This document shows, one piece after another, positions 44,601 through 52,853 of a stretch of DNA of 64,000 nucleotides; position 1 is the first letter of the stretch; every line of letters begins with the position of its first letter. Location of the stretch: the NCBI GenBank assembly GCA_963720235.1, contig OY970389.1:3782001-3846000 (forward strand). Direction: 5' to 3'. This DNA comes from JACMLC01 sp963720235. GTDB lineage: Bacteria; Acidobacteriota; Blastocatellia; Pyrinomonadales; Pyrinomonadaceae. The notes beneath the pieces were generated by a model, which saw only the letters and a list, made by a program, of their open reading frames with translations, did no database searches and was not told the DNA's origin. A program made the position numbers and the translations under genes.

Positions 44601-46915
44601 GCACTTACAATGTTTACGCCAAAGGCATCACTTCTACTAATCAGACTGTGACGACGCCGACTGTTGCTGTCAGCGTCACTGCTTTCAATCATCGCATCAC
44701 AGGCAAAATCAGAAACAGCTTGACAGGAAACGGCCTCAGCGATGTGACGGTGAATCTGACAAGCAGCACGAACCCGAACATCTCGGCCACGACGACAACC
44801 GATGCGGAAGGCAATTACCTGCTGACGAATCTGAATGCCACGCCGGAAGATGGCGTAACGATTACGCCGACGCTCAATGGCTACAACTTCACGCCGCAGA
44901 GCATCAATATCGTTTACTTAGGCTACGTTGACCGCGAGTATGAACACTTCTCTGCTGTGCCGCAGACAGGAATCTCTGTGAATCTGATTAGCCCGAACGA
45001 GGGAGAGACTTTCACAGCTCCGGCGACGATAAACATAGCGGCAACGGCTTCGAGCACTGCAAGCGGAATTACGAAAGTTGATTTTTACCGCGTCTTGAAC
45101 GGCACGCCCGCTCTCGTCGGCACAGATACAACTCCGCCTTACGAGTTACCGTGGACGGACGTGCCAGCCAATATCTATTTCCTGTATGCGCGGGCGACGG
45201 ATGGAACGGGCGCGAGCGCGGATTCGTCAACAGTTTGGGTGAGGGTCAATGATGCGCCGACAGGCGTGAGCATCAACGGGCAAGTGGTTGACCCGTTCGG
45301 CAATGGCATGTCCGGCATCACGCTGCAACTCACTGGAACGCAGACGCGAACCGTGCAGACTAATAGTTTGGGCTATTACGGTTTCTACAATCTGCCTATA
45401 GGCGGCAGCTACACTGTCACGCCGCAGGCAACGGCCAACACCTATACGCCGACCGCGCAGACCTTTAACAATCTGACATCAGACTTGCTCAATGTGGATT
45501 TCGTCAGTTCGGCGGCGAATCAAGCTCCGACTGTGCAGATTAATAGCCCTGCGAATGGCGCGACATTCAACATGCCCGCAGTCATTCCGATTAGCGTGAC
45601 GGCCAGCGACGCTGACGGCAGCATAGTGCACTTGAGCGTGTCTGCTTCAAACGGCACGTTTTCATCTACCATCGGACAAACGAACGGCAGCACATACAAT
45701 GCGCCGTGGCAGCCAGCCACGCCCGGCAATTACACACTGACCGCGCAGGCGCGCGACAACGGCGGCAGGCAATCTTTTGTCCAACTCAACATCACAGTCA
45801 ATGCGCCCGGCCCAGTTTCCGTTTCGGGCCGCATCGTCAACCGCGATAGTCAAAGCATAGAAGGCGTGACGGTGACGCTCAGGAATTATCCAGAGGAGCA
45901 GAACGTCATTGCGACTGCGACAACGGACACTAATGGCAATTACACGATTCCAAATGTAGCGACCTTTAACAGCTACATCCTGCGCGCAGAGAAACTGAAC
46001 TACACCTTCTCGCCGCAGCAGAGAATCTATTTCAATCTCGCCGGCAGTCAGACAGCAGATTTCACAGGCACACTCGCTTTGCAGCCCGGAGATTTTGACG
46101 GCGACGGCGAGACTGACATGGCTTACTGGCGTCCAGCCGAAGGCTTGTGGAGCATCAAGCGTTCGAGCGATCAGACAGAAACGTCTATCCAGTTCGGCTC
46201 TGCGGACTTTGGCGACATTCCTGTCCCCGGAAACTATGACGGCGACCAGAAGACAGACATCGCCGTTTATCGCAGCGGCAACTGGTATATCTTGAATAGC
46301 TCGGACAATCAGGTGCGCGGCATGCAATTCGGTCTGCCGGACGACAAGGCTGTGGCGGGCGATTACGACGGCGACGGCAAGACGGACATAGCAGTCTTTC
46401 GTCCTTCAACCGGCTCATGGTATGTCTCGCGTTCGTCCGACAACCAGTTCTGGGCCGTGCAGTGGGGAACAGACGGCGACTCTCCGCTGGCGAGCGATTA
46501 CGACGGCGACGGCATCACGGACTTGACCGTCTGGCGGCCTTCGACCGGCGCATGGTACATACGCCAGTCGTCTGACGGACAGATGCGCACGGCGCAGTTC
46601 GGCATGCTGGGAGACATCCCGCTCGTGGCAGATGTTGACGGCGACAAGAAAGCAGACCTGACAGTCTTCCGCCCGTCAACAGGCATGTGGTACGTGTTGA
46701 AGAGTTCCAACAACTCCTTTGCAGCCACACACTGGGGCGCGACAAGAGACATCCCGGTTCCCGGCGATTATGACCACGACGGCAAGACAGACTTCGCAAT
46801 CTTCCGTCCGGTCAAAGGCCGCTGGTATGTCCTACAGACTTCGGACGGCAACTGGACTGTGCAGGATTACGGCCTGAACGGAGACGTTCCCATTCCGGCA
46901 TCTTACAATCGTTAG
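41615..46915 (+). CDS. Giant secreted SBBP-repeat/Ig/FG-GAP protein
   Basis: 1,766 residues from a TTG with AGAGG upstream. A signal anchor (about 1-30) is followed by an N-terminal domain (LPLVFEPNFGQTD..., about 70-270) that usually precedes SBBP repeats, then SBBP-type blades (about 285-720: YSSYLGGSQTDVGNSIAVD, AYITGNT). Three or more Ig-like domains (VITSPQHGATY, VVLTSPQDGSSF, VNLISPNEGETF) alternate with carboxypeptidase-regulatory-like folds (ITGKIRNSLTGNGL, VSINGQVVDPFG, VSGRIVNRDSQS). The C-terminal 280 residues hold about seven FG-GAP/VCBS blades with DFDGDGETD-type calcium loops. It is likely an extracellular adhesion or matrix protein. No sorting signal was recognised. Confidence 0.9.
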   Translation: MKNFYKRILLIAAVFGAVLPGIFLLSRSELNLSANSKSQTSAVAPNSNPAANSQLAQTLEREKILEAYGKLPLVFEPNFGQTDESVKFVSRGQGYGLFLTNTEAVLSLRKVENRETSSAVVRMKLAGANTQAKSFGVDESEAKSNYFLGNDSQKWQAGVPNFHKVRYEQIYSGVDLVYYGNGRELEYDFEVEPGADPNQIKLNFDGVSDARLDEKTGDLLLKTALGTIRQHKPIVYQETGGERKEIASGYAISKDRKNFAVSFAIGSYDTSKALTIDPILVYSSYLGGSQTDVGNSIAVDNQGNAYITGNTSSLNFPTTQGTIKPVLDNPNVYWTDAFVTKVNPSGTALVFSTYFGGRSGSEFGNGIAVDASGNVLVSGLTGAADFPTLNAYQPTFGGGPEDAFAAKLNPTGSQLIYSTFIGGNNTDIGGKIALNQATGEAVFAGTTYSPNFPTTAGAYKPKLCDTQQSCNGIFFSGGYVARLTATGSAQYVTLFTSAINDVALDASDNAVIVGSTNALNFPVTAGAFQTASSGGIEGFIAKLNASGSAVIYGSYLGGGFQSDRINGVALNAAGNMYVTGQTENLGFPTTEGAFDRTFNGAEEAFVTKFNAAGSALTFSTFLGGTGRDKGFAIAVGENDNAFVAGETANGLTFPLRNSINGTNGTIFLTRLNTDASALVFSSILGIGGAYDIALDSASNAYLTGQARNLVVTPGVFQPVKGEETTVSTHDGFVMKVGAADENATYYSISGTVTDPTQFGNYSPVVVTLSGAVNRSYMLPYGSGNGVLPYYFGALPAGGSYTVTARKIGFSTEPESATFNNLQANQFADFMIQSNEEPQGVITSPQHGATYNAPASITIQATASDPDGHAIQKVDFEAYSSELGSINIDTDTTAPYEITWPNAPTGTWALYAIPTDELGLRGYSTPVVHVEVLDTTSPAVVLTSPQDGSSFTAGTNISLSANVSSSIAILEFYANDELIARRTNAPWTSTWRPLETGTYNVYAKGITSTNQTVTTPTVAVSVTAFNHRITGKIRNSLTGNGLSDVTVNLTSSTNPNISATTTTDAEGNYLLTNLNATPEDGVTITPTLNGYNFTPQSINIVYLGYVDREYEHFSAVPQTGISVNLISPNEGETFTAPATINIAATASSTASGITKVDFYRVLNGTPALVGTDTTPPYELPWTDVPANIYFLYARATDGTGASADSSTVWVRVNDAPTGVSINGQVVDPFGNGMSGITLQLTGTQTRTVQTNSLGYYGFYNLPIGGSYTVTPQATANTYTPTAQTFNNLTSDLLNVDFVSSAANQAPTVQINSPANGATFNMPAVIPISVTASDADGSIVHLSVSASNGTFSSTIGQTNGSTYNAPWQPATPGNYTLTAQARDNGGRQSFVQLNITVNAPGPVSVSGRIVNRDSQSIEGVTVTLRNYPEEQNVIATATTDTNGNYTIPNVATFNSYILRAEKLNYTFSPQQRIYFNLAGSQTADFTGTLALQPGDFDGDGETDMAYWRPAEGLWSIKRSSDQTETSIQFGSADFGDIPVPGNYDGDQKTDIAVYRSGNWYILNSSDNQVRGMQFGLPDDKAVAGDYDGDGKTDIAVFRPSTGSWYVSRSSDNQFWAVQWGTDGDSPLASDYDGDGITDLTVWRPSTGAWYIRQSSDGQMRTAQFGMLGDIPLVADVDGDKKADLTVFRPSTGMWYVLKSSNNSFAATHWGATRDIPVPGDYDHDGKTDFAIFRPVKGRWYVLQTSDGNWTVQDYGLNGDVPIPASYNR

Positions 46916-46921
46916 AAAACA

Positions 46922-47039
46922 GGAAAGCCGTTTCCCGCTGGTGGCGCAAAGGCGCAAAGAAAGCACGCAAGATAAAGAGTCGTTCAACTCTTTGCGTCTT
47001 CTTTGCGCCTTTGCGCCTTTGCGCGAGACGTTTCTTTCC
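46922..47039. repeat. Palindromic repeat, GCAAAGGC family, copy 4
   Basis: Arms GGCGCAAAGGCGCAAAGAA and its near complement, with CAAGATAAAGAGTCGTTCAACTC in the centre, directly after the giant gene. It has the same family core as 141-233 and 789-894. Confidence 0.75.
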
Positions 47040-47124
47040 GCTTATGAAAGCGCATATAATCGAAGACGTGTGCCACCCGAAAAATCAGTAGAACTGCTTG
47101 ACCTGTCAGAGGAGGCAACGCGCC

Positions 47125-47700
47125 ATGAGCTTACCCAAAGAAAGATTCAGCCTGAGCGTGACGGACTATCTCGCCGGAGAGAGGGACAGCGATGTGCGCC
47201 ACGAATACGTGAGCGGGCAGGCTTACGCAATGGCTGGCGCGAGCGCGCGGCACAATCGCATCGCGCTCAATATTGCTGGCCGTTTGAACGAGCATCTCGC
47301 AGGGGATGAGTGCGAAGCTTTTATGGCTGACATGAAAATCCGCGTGGCAAAGGATTTGTTCTACTATCCTGATGTCGTGGTGACATGCGACGGGCCGGGC
47401 GGCGACCCGTACTTTCGCACAGAGCCGCGTCTCATCATAGAAGTGCTGTCGCCCACGACAGAGCGCACGGATCGCCATGAGAAACTGGCCGCCTACAAGA
47501 ATTGTCCGGGCGTCGAGGAATACGCGCTCATCTCGCAGGAAACACAAATGGTCGAGCTACACCGCCGGAGCGGCGACGACTGGCAAATCGAAATCCTCAC
47601 CAACGATGACGAGCCATGCGCCCTCAACTCCGTCGGCCTCACACTGAGCCTCGGCGACATCTACCGCAACGTGCGCTTTGATGAAGAAGCTAAAGCATAA
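47125..47700 (+). CDS. Uma2-family (DUF820) restriction-endonuclease-like protein
   Basis: 191 residues from ATG 47125 with a strong AGAGGAGG site. The fold is of the PD-(D/E)xK type: YYPDVVVTC (Asp) and IIEVLSPTTERTDRHEKLAAYK (Glu and Lys) form the expected active site. The family is widespread and multicopy in Cyanobacteria and Blastocatellia. Its role is unsettled (a presumed nuclease; no methylase partner nearby). No signal peptide. Confidence 0.88.
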   Translation: MSLPKERFSLSVTDYLAGERDSDVRHEYVSGQAYAMAGASARHNRIALNIAGRLNEHLAGDECEAFMADMKIRVAKDLFYYPDVVVTCDGPGGDPYFRTEPRLIIEVLSPTTERTDRHEKLAAYKNCPGVEEYALISQETQMVELHRRSGDDWQIEILTNDDEPCALNSVGLTLSLGDIYRNVRFDEEAKA

Positions 47701-47702
47701 GG

Positions 47703-47953
47703 TTTCGCGCGAAAGTTTTCCATATCACCGCAAAACATTGCCGCTCAAGCGTGAAAATTGGTCATCTCAGCCTGTAAGTTGCTCATATCAGCGTCACACT
47801 TTACTTCTACAGCGTCAAAGTCGCTCATATCAGGGTGAAACTTGTCCATATCAAGGCGAAAGTTAGCCATATCAGTGTGAAAGTAAGCCATATCAGCGCG
47901 AAAGTTGGTCATATCAGTGTGAAAGTCGGTCATATCGGCGTGAAAGACGTGTG
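47703..47953. repeat. 21-bp tandem repeat array
   Basis: About nine to eleven degenerate copies of CATATCAGCGTGAAAGTTGGT run through this stretch, immediately after the Uma2 gene. Read on the minus strand, the repeat is an open seven-residue unit (H/R-A/T-D-M-T-N-F) over about 80 residues (92-codon frame 48023-47745, GTG start). No ribosome site supports translation. Function unknown. Confidence 0.8.
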
Positions 47954-48467
47954 GCGCGAGGTAAGCAGTAGGCGACGCAGCATGACAGCCGCGCAAGGGG
48001 CGGCAGGCAGTGGGTTTGCACACAAAGTCTGATGTGACTACAAAATCAGAGGCTTGACAATAAAGTCGGAAAGTGAGAAATAAAAGGACTTAGATAGGCA
48101 TGTAACTTTTGGAACATTGAAAGCGAGGCCGCCGAGTGCGTGGGAATGTCACGACGGCCTCTCCGCAGCAGCCCGCCCCACCGGACGGACGCGCGGCAGT
48201 GGGCGTACCCATCCCCCAACGCCCACTATTCAAGCTTTAATGATGTCAAGAAAGTGCGCGCTCTGATAAGATGGCGCGCGTTCTGTTTGAAAACTTAAAG
48301 CAACGGCTAATGCGTCGTCTCAAACCCTCAACCTCAAGCTGAGTGATGAGCGTCGCCGTTAAGAAGCAAAGGATTCTCACGGCTGCAAGTTTGAGGAAGC
48401 GCATCTTATCGTCATTTGACGATAAAGGCAAGGTTCAAATTTTGTTCTCATCGGGAGGCCATGCCTG
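47954..48467. other. Intergenic region with GC-rich hairpins
   Basis: 514 bases. AGTGGGCGT...AACGCCCACT near 48200-48230 and GGCCGCCG...CGACGGCC near 48127-48160 could form hairpins, perhaps terminators. Nothing else recognised. Confidence 0.45.
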
Positions 48468-48731
48468 ATGGGAACGCGCCCGCGTTTGAGGCCAGAGCGT
48501 CTTGCAGAGAAGTTGTTGCAAGTACGGACGGCGTTAGGTCTATCTCAAACAGAAATGCTTTACCGTCTTGGAGTAGAAGACTTGATTAACTACAAGCAAA
48601 TTTCAAAGTACGAGACGGGCAAGGGAGAACCAATGTTGATAATCCTGTTGCGCTACGCTCGCGTCGCGGGCGTGAGCATGGATGTGTTAGTTGATGATGA
48701 GATGGACTTGCCCGCGAAGTTGAAAAGATAA
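48468..48731 (+). CDS. Small XRE-family DNA-binding protein
   Basis: 87 residues. The helix-turn-helix of the Cro/C1 type (residues about 14-70) has the typical LGLSQTEM and YKQISKYETGKGEP recognition region and VSMDVLVDDE after it. GGGAGG lies before ATG. No toxin or partner gene is adjacent in an obvious way. It could be a transcription repressor or an orphan antitoxin-like regulator. Confidence 0.85.
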   Translation: MGTRPRLRPERLAEKLLQVRTALGLSQTEMLYRLGVEDLINYKQISKYETGKGEPMLIILLRYARVAGVSMDVLVDDEMDLPAKLKR

Positions 48732-48945
48732 CGCCCGCCCCTGTCAGTGCTGAGAAAACCAAATCCTTCTTATCTCAAACTCACTTTAAAAAAAGGCTTT
48801 TCAAGAACAGGGATTTGGATATAATTTGTCGCGCCGGAGCGGAAAACCTCTCTGTCTATCCCGGCTCGAAAAACCTCGCAAAACTTCACGCCTCAAAGGA
48901 CTTTAGCTCCTTTTCCGGCTTCACCTCAGTAAGGAGATTTTTTCC

Positions 48946-49504
48946 ATGAAAGATACAGAAAGGCGTCGCCTTGAGATGTTCAGGCGTGTGCAGGCATTCG
49001 GGCTGGAACACGTCGCGCAGTTTCCTCAGACCAGTTTCGCAGGCGAACAGTTTGTCGTTTTGAACAACGTCATTGACGAGCTAGAGACACATGCCAGCGC
49101 GCAGACCGCAGGCCGCAGCACTGTGCGGCAGGCGGCATCCGGCAAGGCTGCCGCGCGTGACGAGTTGCTGCGCGACCTTGAAGCCATCAGCCGCAAAGCG
49201 CGGGATGCCCGCAGATTTTCTGGAAGACTTAGAGGCCGACATCAACGCCCTTGAGACTGCCGCCACGCAAAAGATGCAGGGGCGCGACTCGCACGTCACG
49301 GCGACAGCAGCCATTGATGAATTAATCGAGCGCGGCATGCGCGCAGTGCAGGAGCTAGACCCTGTGATGCGTAACACTTTCACAGCAGACGCAGCTAATC
49401 TTGCTGGCTGGCTCAGCGCGTCCCGCGTCGAACGCTCGCCCCGCCCGGCGAAGGGCAAAAAGGCCGGGCCACCTGCGCCCGCGCCCTCCGCAACCGGCGT
49501 TTAA
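48946..49504 (+). pseudogene. Decayed conserved hypothetical gene with an internal deletion and frameshift
   Basis: Frame 1 from ATG 48946 (MKDTERRRLEMF, ending near RDLEAISRKAR) is homologous in pattern to a family whose second half appears in frame 2 from about 49205 (MPADFLEDLEADINALE..., to 49501, ending in a Lys/Pro/Ala tail). From memory, family members are roughly 200 residues and have extra sequence between the two parts, so a deletion that also shifted the frame is likely. The function of the family is unknown; it is common in Blastocatellia. Domain: helical, no motif. Confidence 0.6.
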
Positions 49505-49506
49505 TA

Positions 49507-49576
49507 TTAACCGCAGAGGACACAGAGAACACAGAGGTAAAACTCAATGGCTTTCCTCCGTGTCCTCTGTGGTTAA
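49507..49576. repeat. Inverted repeat of CAGAGGACACAGAG type
   Basis: TTAACCGCAGAGGACACAGAG (49507-49527) and CTCCGTGTCCTCTGTGGTTAA (49556-49576), 19 of 21 bases complementary, with ACACAGAGG in between. It adjoins the next element and shares its TTAATTA junction. Confidence 0.75.
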
Positions 49577-49579
49577 TTA

Positions 49580-49783
49580 ACCCAAGTTGCCAGTTATGAG
49601 AGCAATGGCGGCTTGGCCGCAATGCTGTGAGGAAAGTCTCTGACTTTCCGACTCCTGCTCCTCCTGACCTGAGGCGAGGCTCAGCCTCGCACATGGTTGG
49701 AGCCAAAGCTATCGGAAAAGCAAAGCTTTTCCGCACAGCATTGCGGCAAGAGCCGCCATCTCTCTGTTAACTGGCAACTTGAG
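49580..49783. mobile_element. Multi-hairpin MITE-like element, copy B (204 bp)
   Basis: Inverted termini CCCAAGTTGCCAGTTA and TAACTGGCAACTTG are flanked by TTAATTA direct repeats (49573-49579 and 49784-49790). Interior palindromes match copy A (GGAAAGTCTCTGACTTTCC, GCGAGGCTCAGCCTCGC, GGAAAAGC...GCTTTTCC). The right flank supplies the stop codon of the following gene (49788-49790). Confidence 0.85.
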
Positions 49784-49787
49784 TTAA

Positions 49788-50156
49788 TTACTTCGTGTTG
49801 TCTGCGATAAGCTGCTGCAAATCTTCCAGCGTCTGGCAACGGTTAATCGAATCGGCGTCGAGCAGAAGCTCTAGGCGGTCGCACTCTTTGCGAAAGACTG
49901 CGGGCAGAGGCACGCCTGAGATTGAGTAGCGTTGACGGAGTTCATCTGCGTGCAAAAATTCCAGTGGCCGTTTGAGAGTTTCGAGAAACTGCTTCCAGCC
50001 CTTGCGCATCCCGAAGGTCGTGTGCGTCAGCGCGCAGAGCTGGCATTGATATGTCTGCGGCGAGAAAGCTTTGTGGGCCATGTCCGCCGCGAGATTAAAG
50101 AGACCGCTCTCGGCGTTATAGACAAAGACCAGCGCAGCGTTCGGGTTGTTCTCCAT
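49788..50156 (-). CDS. Conserved hypothetical Cys-containing protein
   Basis: 122 residues. A stretch LVFVYNAESGLFNLAADMAHK leads into a CQLCALTHTTFGMRKGWKQFLE motif, a pattern seen in a conserved protein family of unknown function (sometimes misnamed GTPase). The C-x-x-C pair may bind metal or redox partners. No signal peptide. The stop codon lies in the direct repeat of the adjacent mobile element, so the C terminus may have been changed by insertion. Confidence 0.7.
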   Translation of the reverse strand: MENNPNAALVFVYNAESGLFNLAADMAHKAFSPQTYQCQLCALTHTTFGMRKGWKQFLETLKRPLEFLHADELRQRYSISGVPLPAVFRKECDRLELLLDADSINRCQTLEDLQQLIADNTK

Positions 50157-50372
50157 GAGGTTTGATTGTCAGTGATGAGAAGATTTTTTTAAAACTATTA
50201 CTCTTCATCTGTTTTAACCTTGTGGTAAAAAAGGCTGGATTGAAACATAATCAAAACTTGTTTCAAATCTTTGCCGCTTAACTTGCGGCCCTGCGGATTT
50301 TTTTAGATGAATTTTTATAGCTATGTATAAGTGACCGTCAGGGAGGGCGCACTCACCTGCAAAATAGATGAA

Positions 50373-51242
50373 ATGAAGACTAAAAAGGTTCCAACATGGA
50401 TTAGCGCGCCGCTTATCCTGGGAGCATTCGGCGCGCTCTGCTGGCTTGAACGCAAGCGTGCTTTGCGGCGTGCGGTCGAGCCGAAGCTTAGGCGCGAGGC
50501 GCGCAATCTGGCTGTCGCGAGTCTCAGCGCAGCCGCGCTGCAAATCACAGAGCGGCCAGTAGTCGAAATGCTTACGGCTCTGGTCCAGCAACGTCGCTGG
50601 GGATTGCTCAAGCTTGTGCGACTGCCCGTTTGGTTAGAGGTGGCGTGCGCTGTCGTCCTTCTTGATTACACGCTCTATGTGTGGCATGTGCTGACGCATC
50701 GCGTGCCGCTGCTGTGGCGTTTTCATGTCGCGCATCATGCAGACCTGGACCTTGATGCTTCGACCGCTTTTAGATTTCACTTCGCAGAGCTCGTCGTCTC
50801 CGTTCCCTGGCGCGCGGCGCAGGTCTTGTTGCTCGGCGTCTCGCCGCTCTCTTTTTCCGTGTGGCAGCTTTTCCTGTTTCTCTCAATCATGTTTCATCAT
50901 TCCAACGTGCGACTGCCGTTTGAGTTTGAGCGGCGACTCAATCGCGTGATTGTCACGCCGCGCATGCACGGCATACATCACTCGTTTGTGCGCGAGGAGA
51001 CAGATTCAAACTGGTCTAGCGGACTGACTATTTGGGACTGGCTGCATGGCACGCTGCGCCTGAATGTGCCGCAGGAAGAGATTACTATCGGCGTGCCTGC
51101 ATATCGCAGAGCGGAAGAAGTGGAGCTTGAGAAAATTCTCATGCTGCCGTTTGTCGAGCAGCGTCCAACGTGGCTCTTGCCGGGAGATGGAGAGCCTGTG
51201 CGCGTCTCTGCGCCAGCACAGCGCGACCAACTTTCCGCGTGA
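50373..51242 (+). CDS. Sterol desaturase/fatty acid hydroxylase family membrane protein
   Basis: 289 residues from ATG 50373 (a longer GTG start at 50331 is possible; ribosome site weak). Three or four membrane segments surround the diiron His boxes HVLTH, HVAHHADLD and HGIHHS, which define the family. The enzyme likely hydroxylates or desaturates a lipid using O2 and electrons from an unseen partner. It is followed 52 bases later by a glycosyltransferase of the arsenosugar type. Confidence 0.9.
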   Translation: MKTKKVPTWISAPLILGAFGALCWLERKRALRRAVEPKLRREARNLAVASLSAAALQITERPVVEMLTALVQQRRWGLLKLVRLPVWLEVACAVVLLDYTLYVWHVLTHRVPLLWRFHVAHHADLDLDASTAFRFHFAELVVSVPWRAAQVLLLGVSPLSFSVWQLFLFLSIMFHHSNVRLPFEFERRLNRVIVTPRMHGIHHSFVREETDSNWSSGLTIWDWLHGTLRLNVPQEEITIGVPAYRRAEEVELEKILMLPFVEQRPTWLLPGDGEPVRVSAPAQRDQLSA

Positions 51243-51294
51243 AGTGGCAAAGACTTTGTGAAGCGGCAAAGACTTTTCTGCAAGAGTTCGAGTC

Positions 51295-52020
51295 ATGAAT
51301 TCACAGCCAACATCTCTGCGCACGCAGCTTTCCATTATTATCCCCGCGCTCAATGAGGCGCGCGCAATCGGCGCGATGCTTGAGGCTGTCGAGAGCGTGC
51401 GCGGTAGCAAAGAGGTGATAGTGGTTGACGGCGGGAGTGCGGACCAGACTGTGTTGATTGCAGAGCGGCACGGCGCGCGTGTTCTCAAGAGCGAGCGCGG
51501 GCGAGGGCTACAGATGCACACGGGCGCGTGTGCCGCGCGCGGAGAAGTGTTGTTGTTTCTACACGCAGACACATCACTTCCGCTTGAGGCTGCGGAATTA
51601 ATCAGCGAAGCTTTGGCGCGCGAGGCGAAAGCGGTCGGCGGCAATTTTAGTATCCGCTTTGACGGCGAGAGACGCGCGGCACGTTTTCTGACATGGCTTT
51701 ATCCGCAATTACGGCGGCTCGGACTCTGTTATGGAGACTCGGCAATCTTCGTGCGCGCCAATGCTTATAAAGATGTCGGCGGCTTCAAGCCATTTCCGAT
51801 TTTCGAGGATTTGGATTTTGTGCGCAGGCTCAAGAAGCGCGGGCGCATGATTCATCTACAGGCTGCGGTCGTCACCTCGTCGCGGCGTTTCGAGGGCCGC
51901 AGCTTCGCGCTCACCTTCACGCGCTGGGCCATCTTGCAGACGCTCTACTGGCTGGGCGTTCACCCGCGCGTTTTAGATAAGCTTTACTCGCCCGTGCGCG
52001 AGGCAAAGGCGGGCAACTGA
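51295..52020 (+). CDS. GT2-like glycosyltransferase, TIGR04283 type (arsenosugar-associated)
   Basis: 241 residues with the GT-A fold motifs LSIIIPALNEA, VIVVDGGSAD (nucleotide-sugar Asp), FLHADTSLP (DxD equivalent) and FEDLDFVRRLK. There is no membrane helix in the N-terminal part; a hydrophobic C-terminal helix is possible. The TIGR04283 family is named for co-occurrence with arsenosugar biosynthesis genes. Adjacent genes on the opposite strand and downstream belong to the same pathway. Confidence 0.88.
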   Translation: MNSQPTSLRTQLSIIIPALNEARAIGAMLEAVESVRGSKEVIVVDGGSADQTVLIAERHGARVLKSERGRGLQMHTGACAARGEVLLFLHADTSLPLEAAELISEALAREAKAVGGNFSIRFDGERRAARFLTWLYPQLRRLGLCYGDSAIFVRANAYKDVGGFKPFPIFEDLDFVRRLKKRGRMIHLQAAVVTSSRRFEGRSFALTFTRWAILQTLYWLGVHPRVLDKLYSPVREAKAGN

Positions 52021-52040
52021 GTCTTACTTGAAAGACATGC

Positions 52041-52721
52041 TTATGCGAATGGCAAGTCGTGTGTGAGCAGCCATTGAGTTGTCGCAGGCGCGCGTCTTTG
52101 CGCTTCATTGTCAGCAAGGATTTCGTCGCGCAGATGTAAGAGGTCTGTGAAGGTGTCCACGTCGTACCAAGTCGGAAGTTGTAGCAGTCGCAAGTTTGCC
52201 TGTGCAGCATTGCGCGCGGTCTGCTCGTATGCGTGCGGCGTGCTCCAGTTTATGTTTTGAAAGAGATTGGGAATGGATTGTCGCAAGCCTACTAGATAAT
52301 AGCCGCCGTCCGTCGTTGGCCCAAGAGTGATGTCTGCCTGTTCAGCCGCCAGCGAGTCGAGCGCTGTTTCGATAATTGATAGCGGAAGCGTCGGGCTGTC
52401 TGTTCCGATGACTATGATTGGGCCAAAGCCCAGACCGTATGCATGCTCGATTGCAGATTCGATTCGCGCGCCGAGGTCTGCGCCATGCTGTTCGAGCCAG
52501 AGCAGTTTGTCCGGCAAGAGAGATGCGAGCGCGGCTCGTTCATCTGCCGGAGCGTATGCGACAATTACCTGCGGCACTGCGCGCAAGGCATTGTGCGCTG
52601 TGTCGAGCGCGAAGCACGCGGCAAGCTCTGCCGCTTCATTCGCTGAAAGCTGCGGCATGAGCCGCGTCTTAACAGACCCCGCGCGCGGGGCTTTGACCAT
52701 CACAATAATCACAGGCCGCAT
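52041..52721 (-). CDS. TIGR04282-type glycosyltransferase (DUF2064 family)
   Basis: 226 residues with VMVKAPRAGSVKTRL at the N terminus, IVIGTDSPTLP and LGPTTDGGYYLVGL, the signature order of the family. Its proteins resemble nucleotidyltransferases and co-occur with arsenosugar genes. The start MRPVII at ATG 52721 is preferred over upstream in-frame starts inside a simple repeat. It is convergent with the TIGR04283 gene, 20 bases apart, and divergent from the CMD/ArsS pair. Confidence 0.87.
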   Translation of the reverse strand: MRPVIIVMVKAPRAGSVKTRLMPQLSANEAAELAACFALDTAHNALRAVPQVIVAYAPADERAALASLLPDKLLWLEQHGADLGARIESAIEHAYGLGFGPIIVIGTDSPTLPLSIIETALDSLAAEQADITLGPTTDGGYYLVGLRQSIPNLFQNINWSTPHAYEQTARNAAQANLRLLQLPTWYDVDTFTDLLHLRDEILADNEAQRRAPATTQWLLTHDLPFA

Positions 52722-52730
52722 GAGAGTAAG

Positions 52731-52831
52731 TATGAATGATGAATGATGAATGATGAAAGGCATGCTCTTCAAAGTTGAAGGATTCAATTTCAAAGAGCAT
52801 GTTCTTCATCATTCATCATTCATCATTCATA
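52731..52831. repeat. Hairpin repeat with ATGC...TTGAAGG core, copy 2
   Basis: Perfect 27-bp arms (52731-52757 and 52805-52831) made of ATGATGA units enclose GCATGCTCTTCAAAGTTGAA and its relative. The core matches the copy at 4419-4536 in inverted form. It lies in the divergent promoter region of the TIGR04282 and CMD genes. Confidence 0.8.
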
Positions 52832-52853
52832 CTTTCTTTTCACGGAGTATCGC

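Noticed and set aside
47745..48023. Protein gene on the minus strand over the 21-bp tandem array
   Set aside because: The frame is open and repetitive, but the start is a GTG without ribosome site and the flanks do not look coding; kept as a repeat only.
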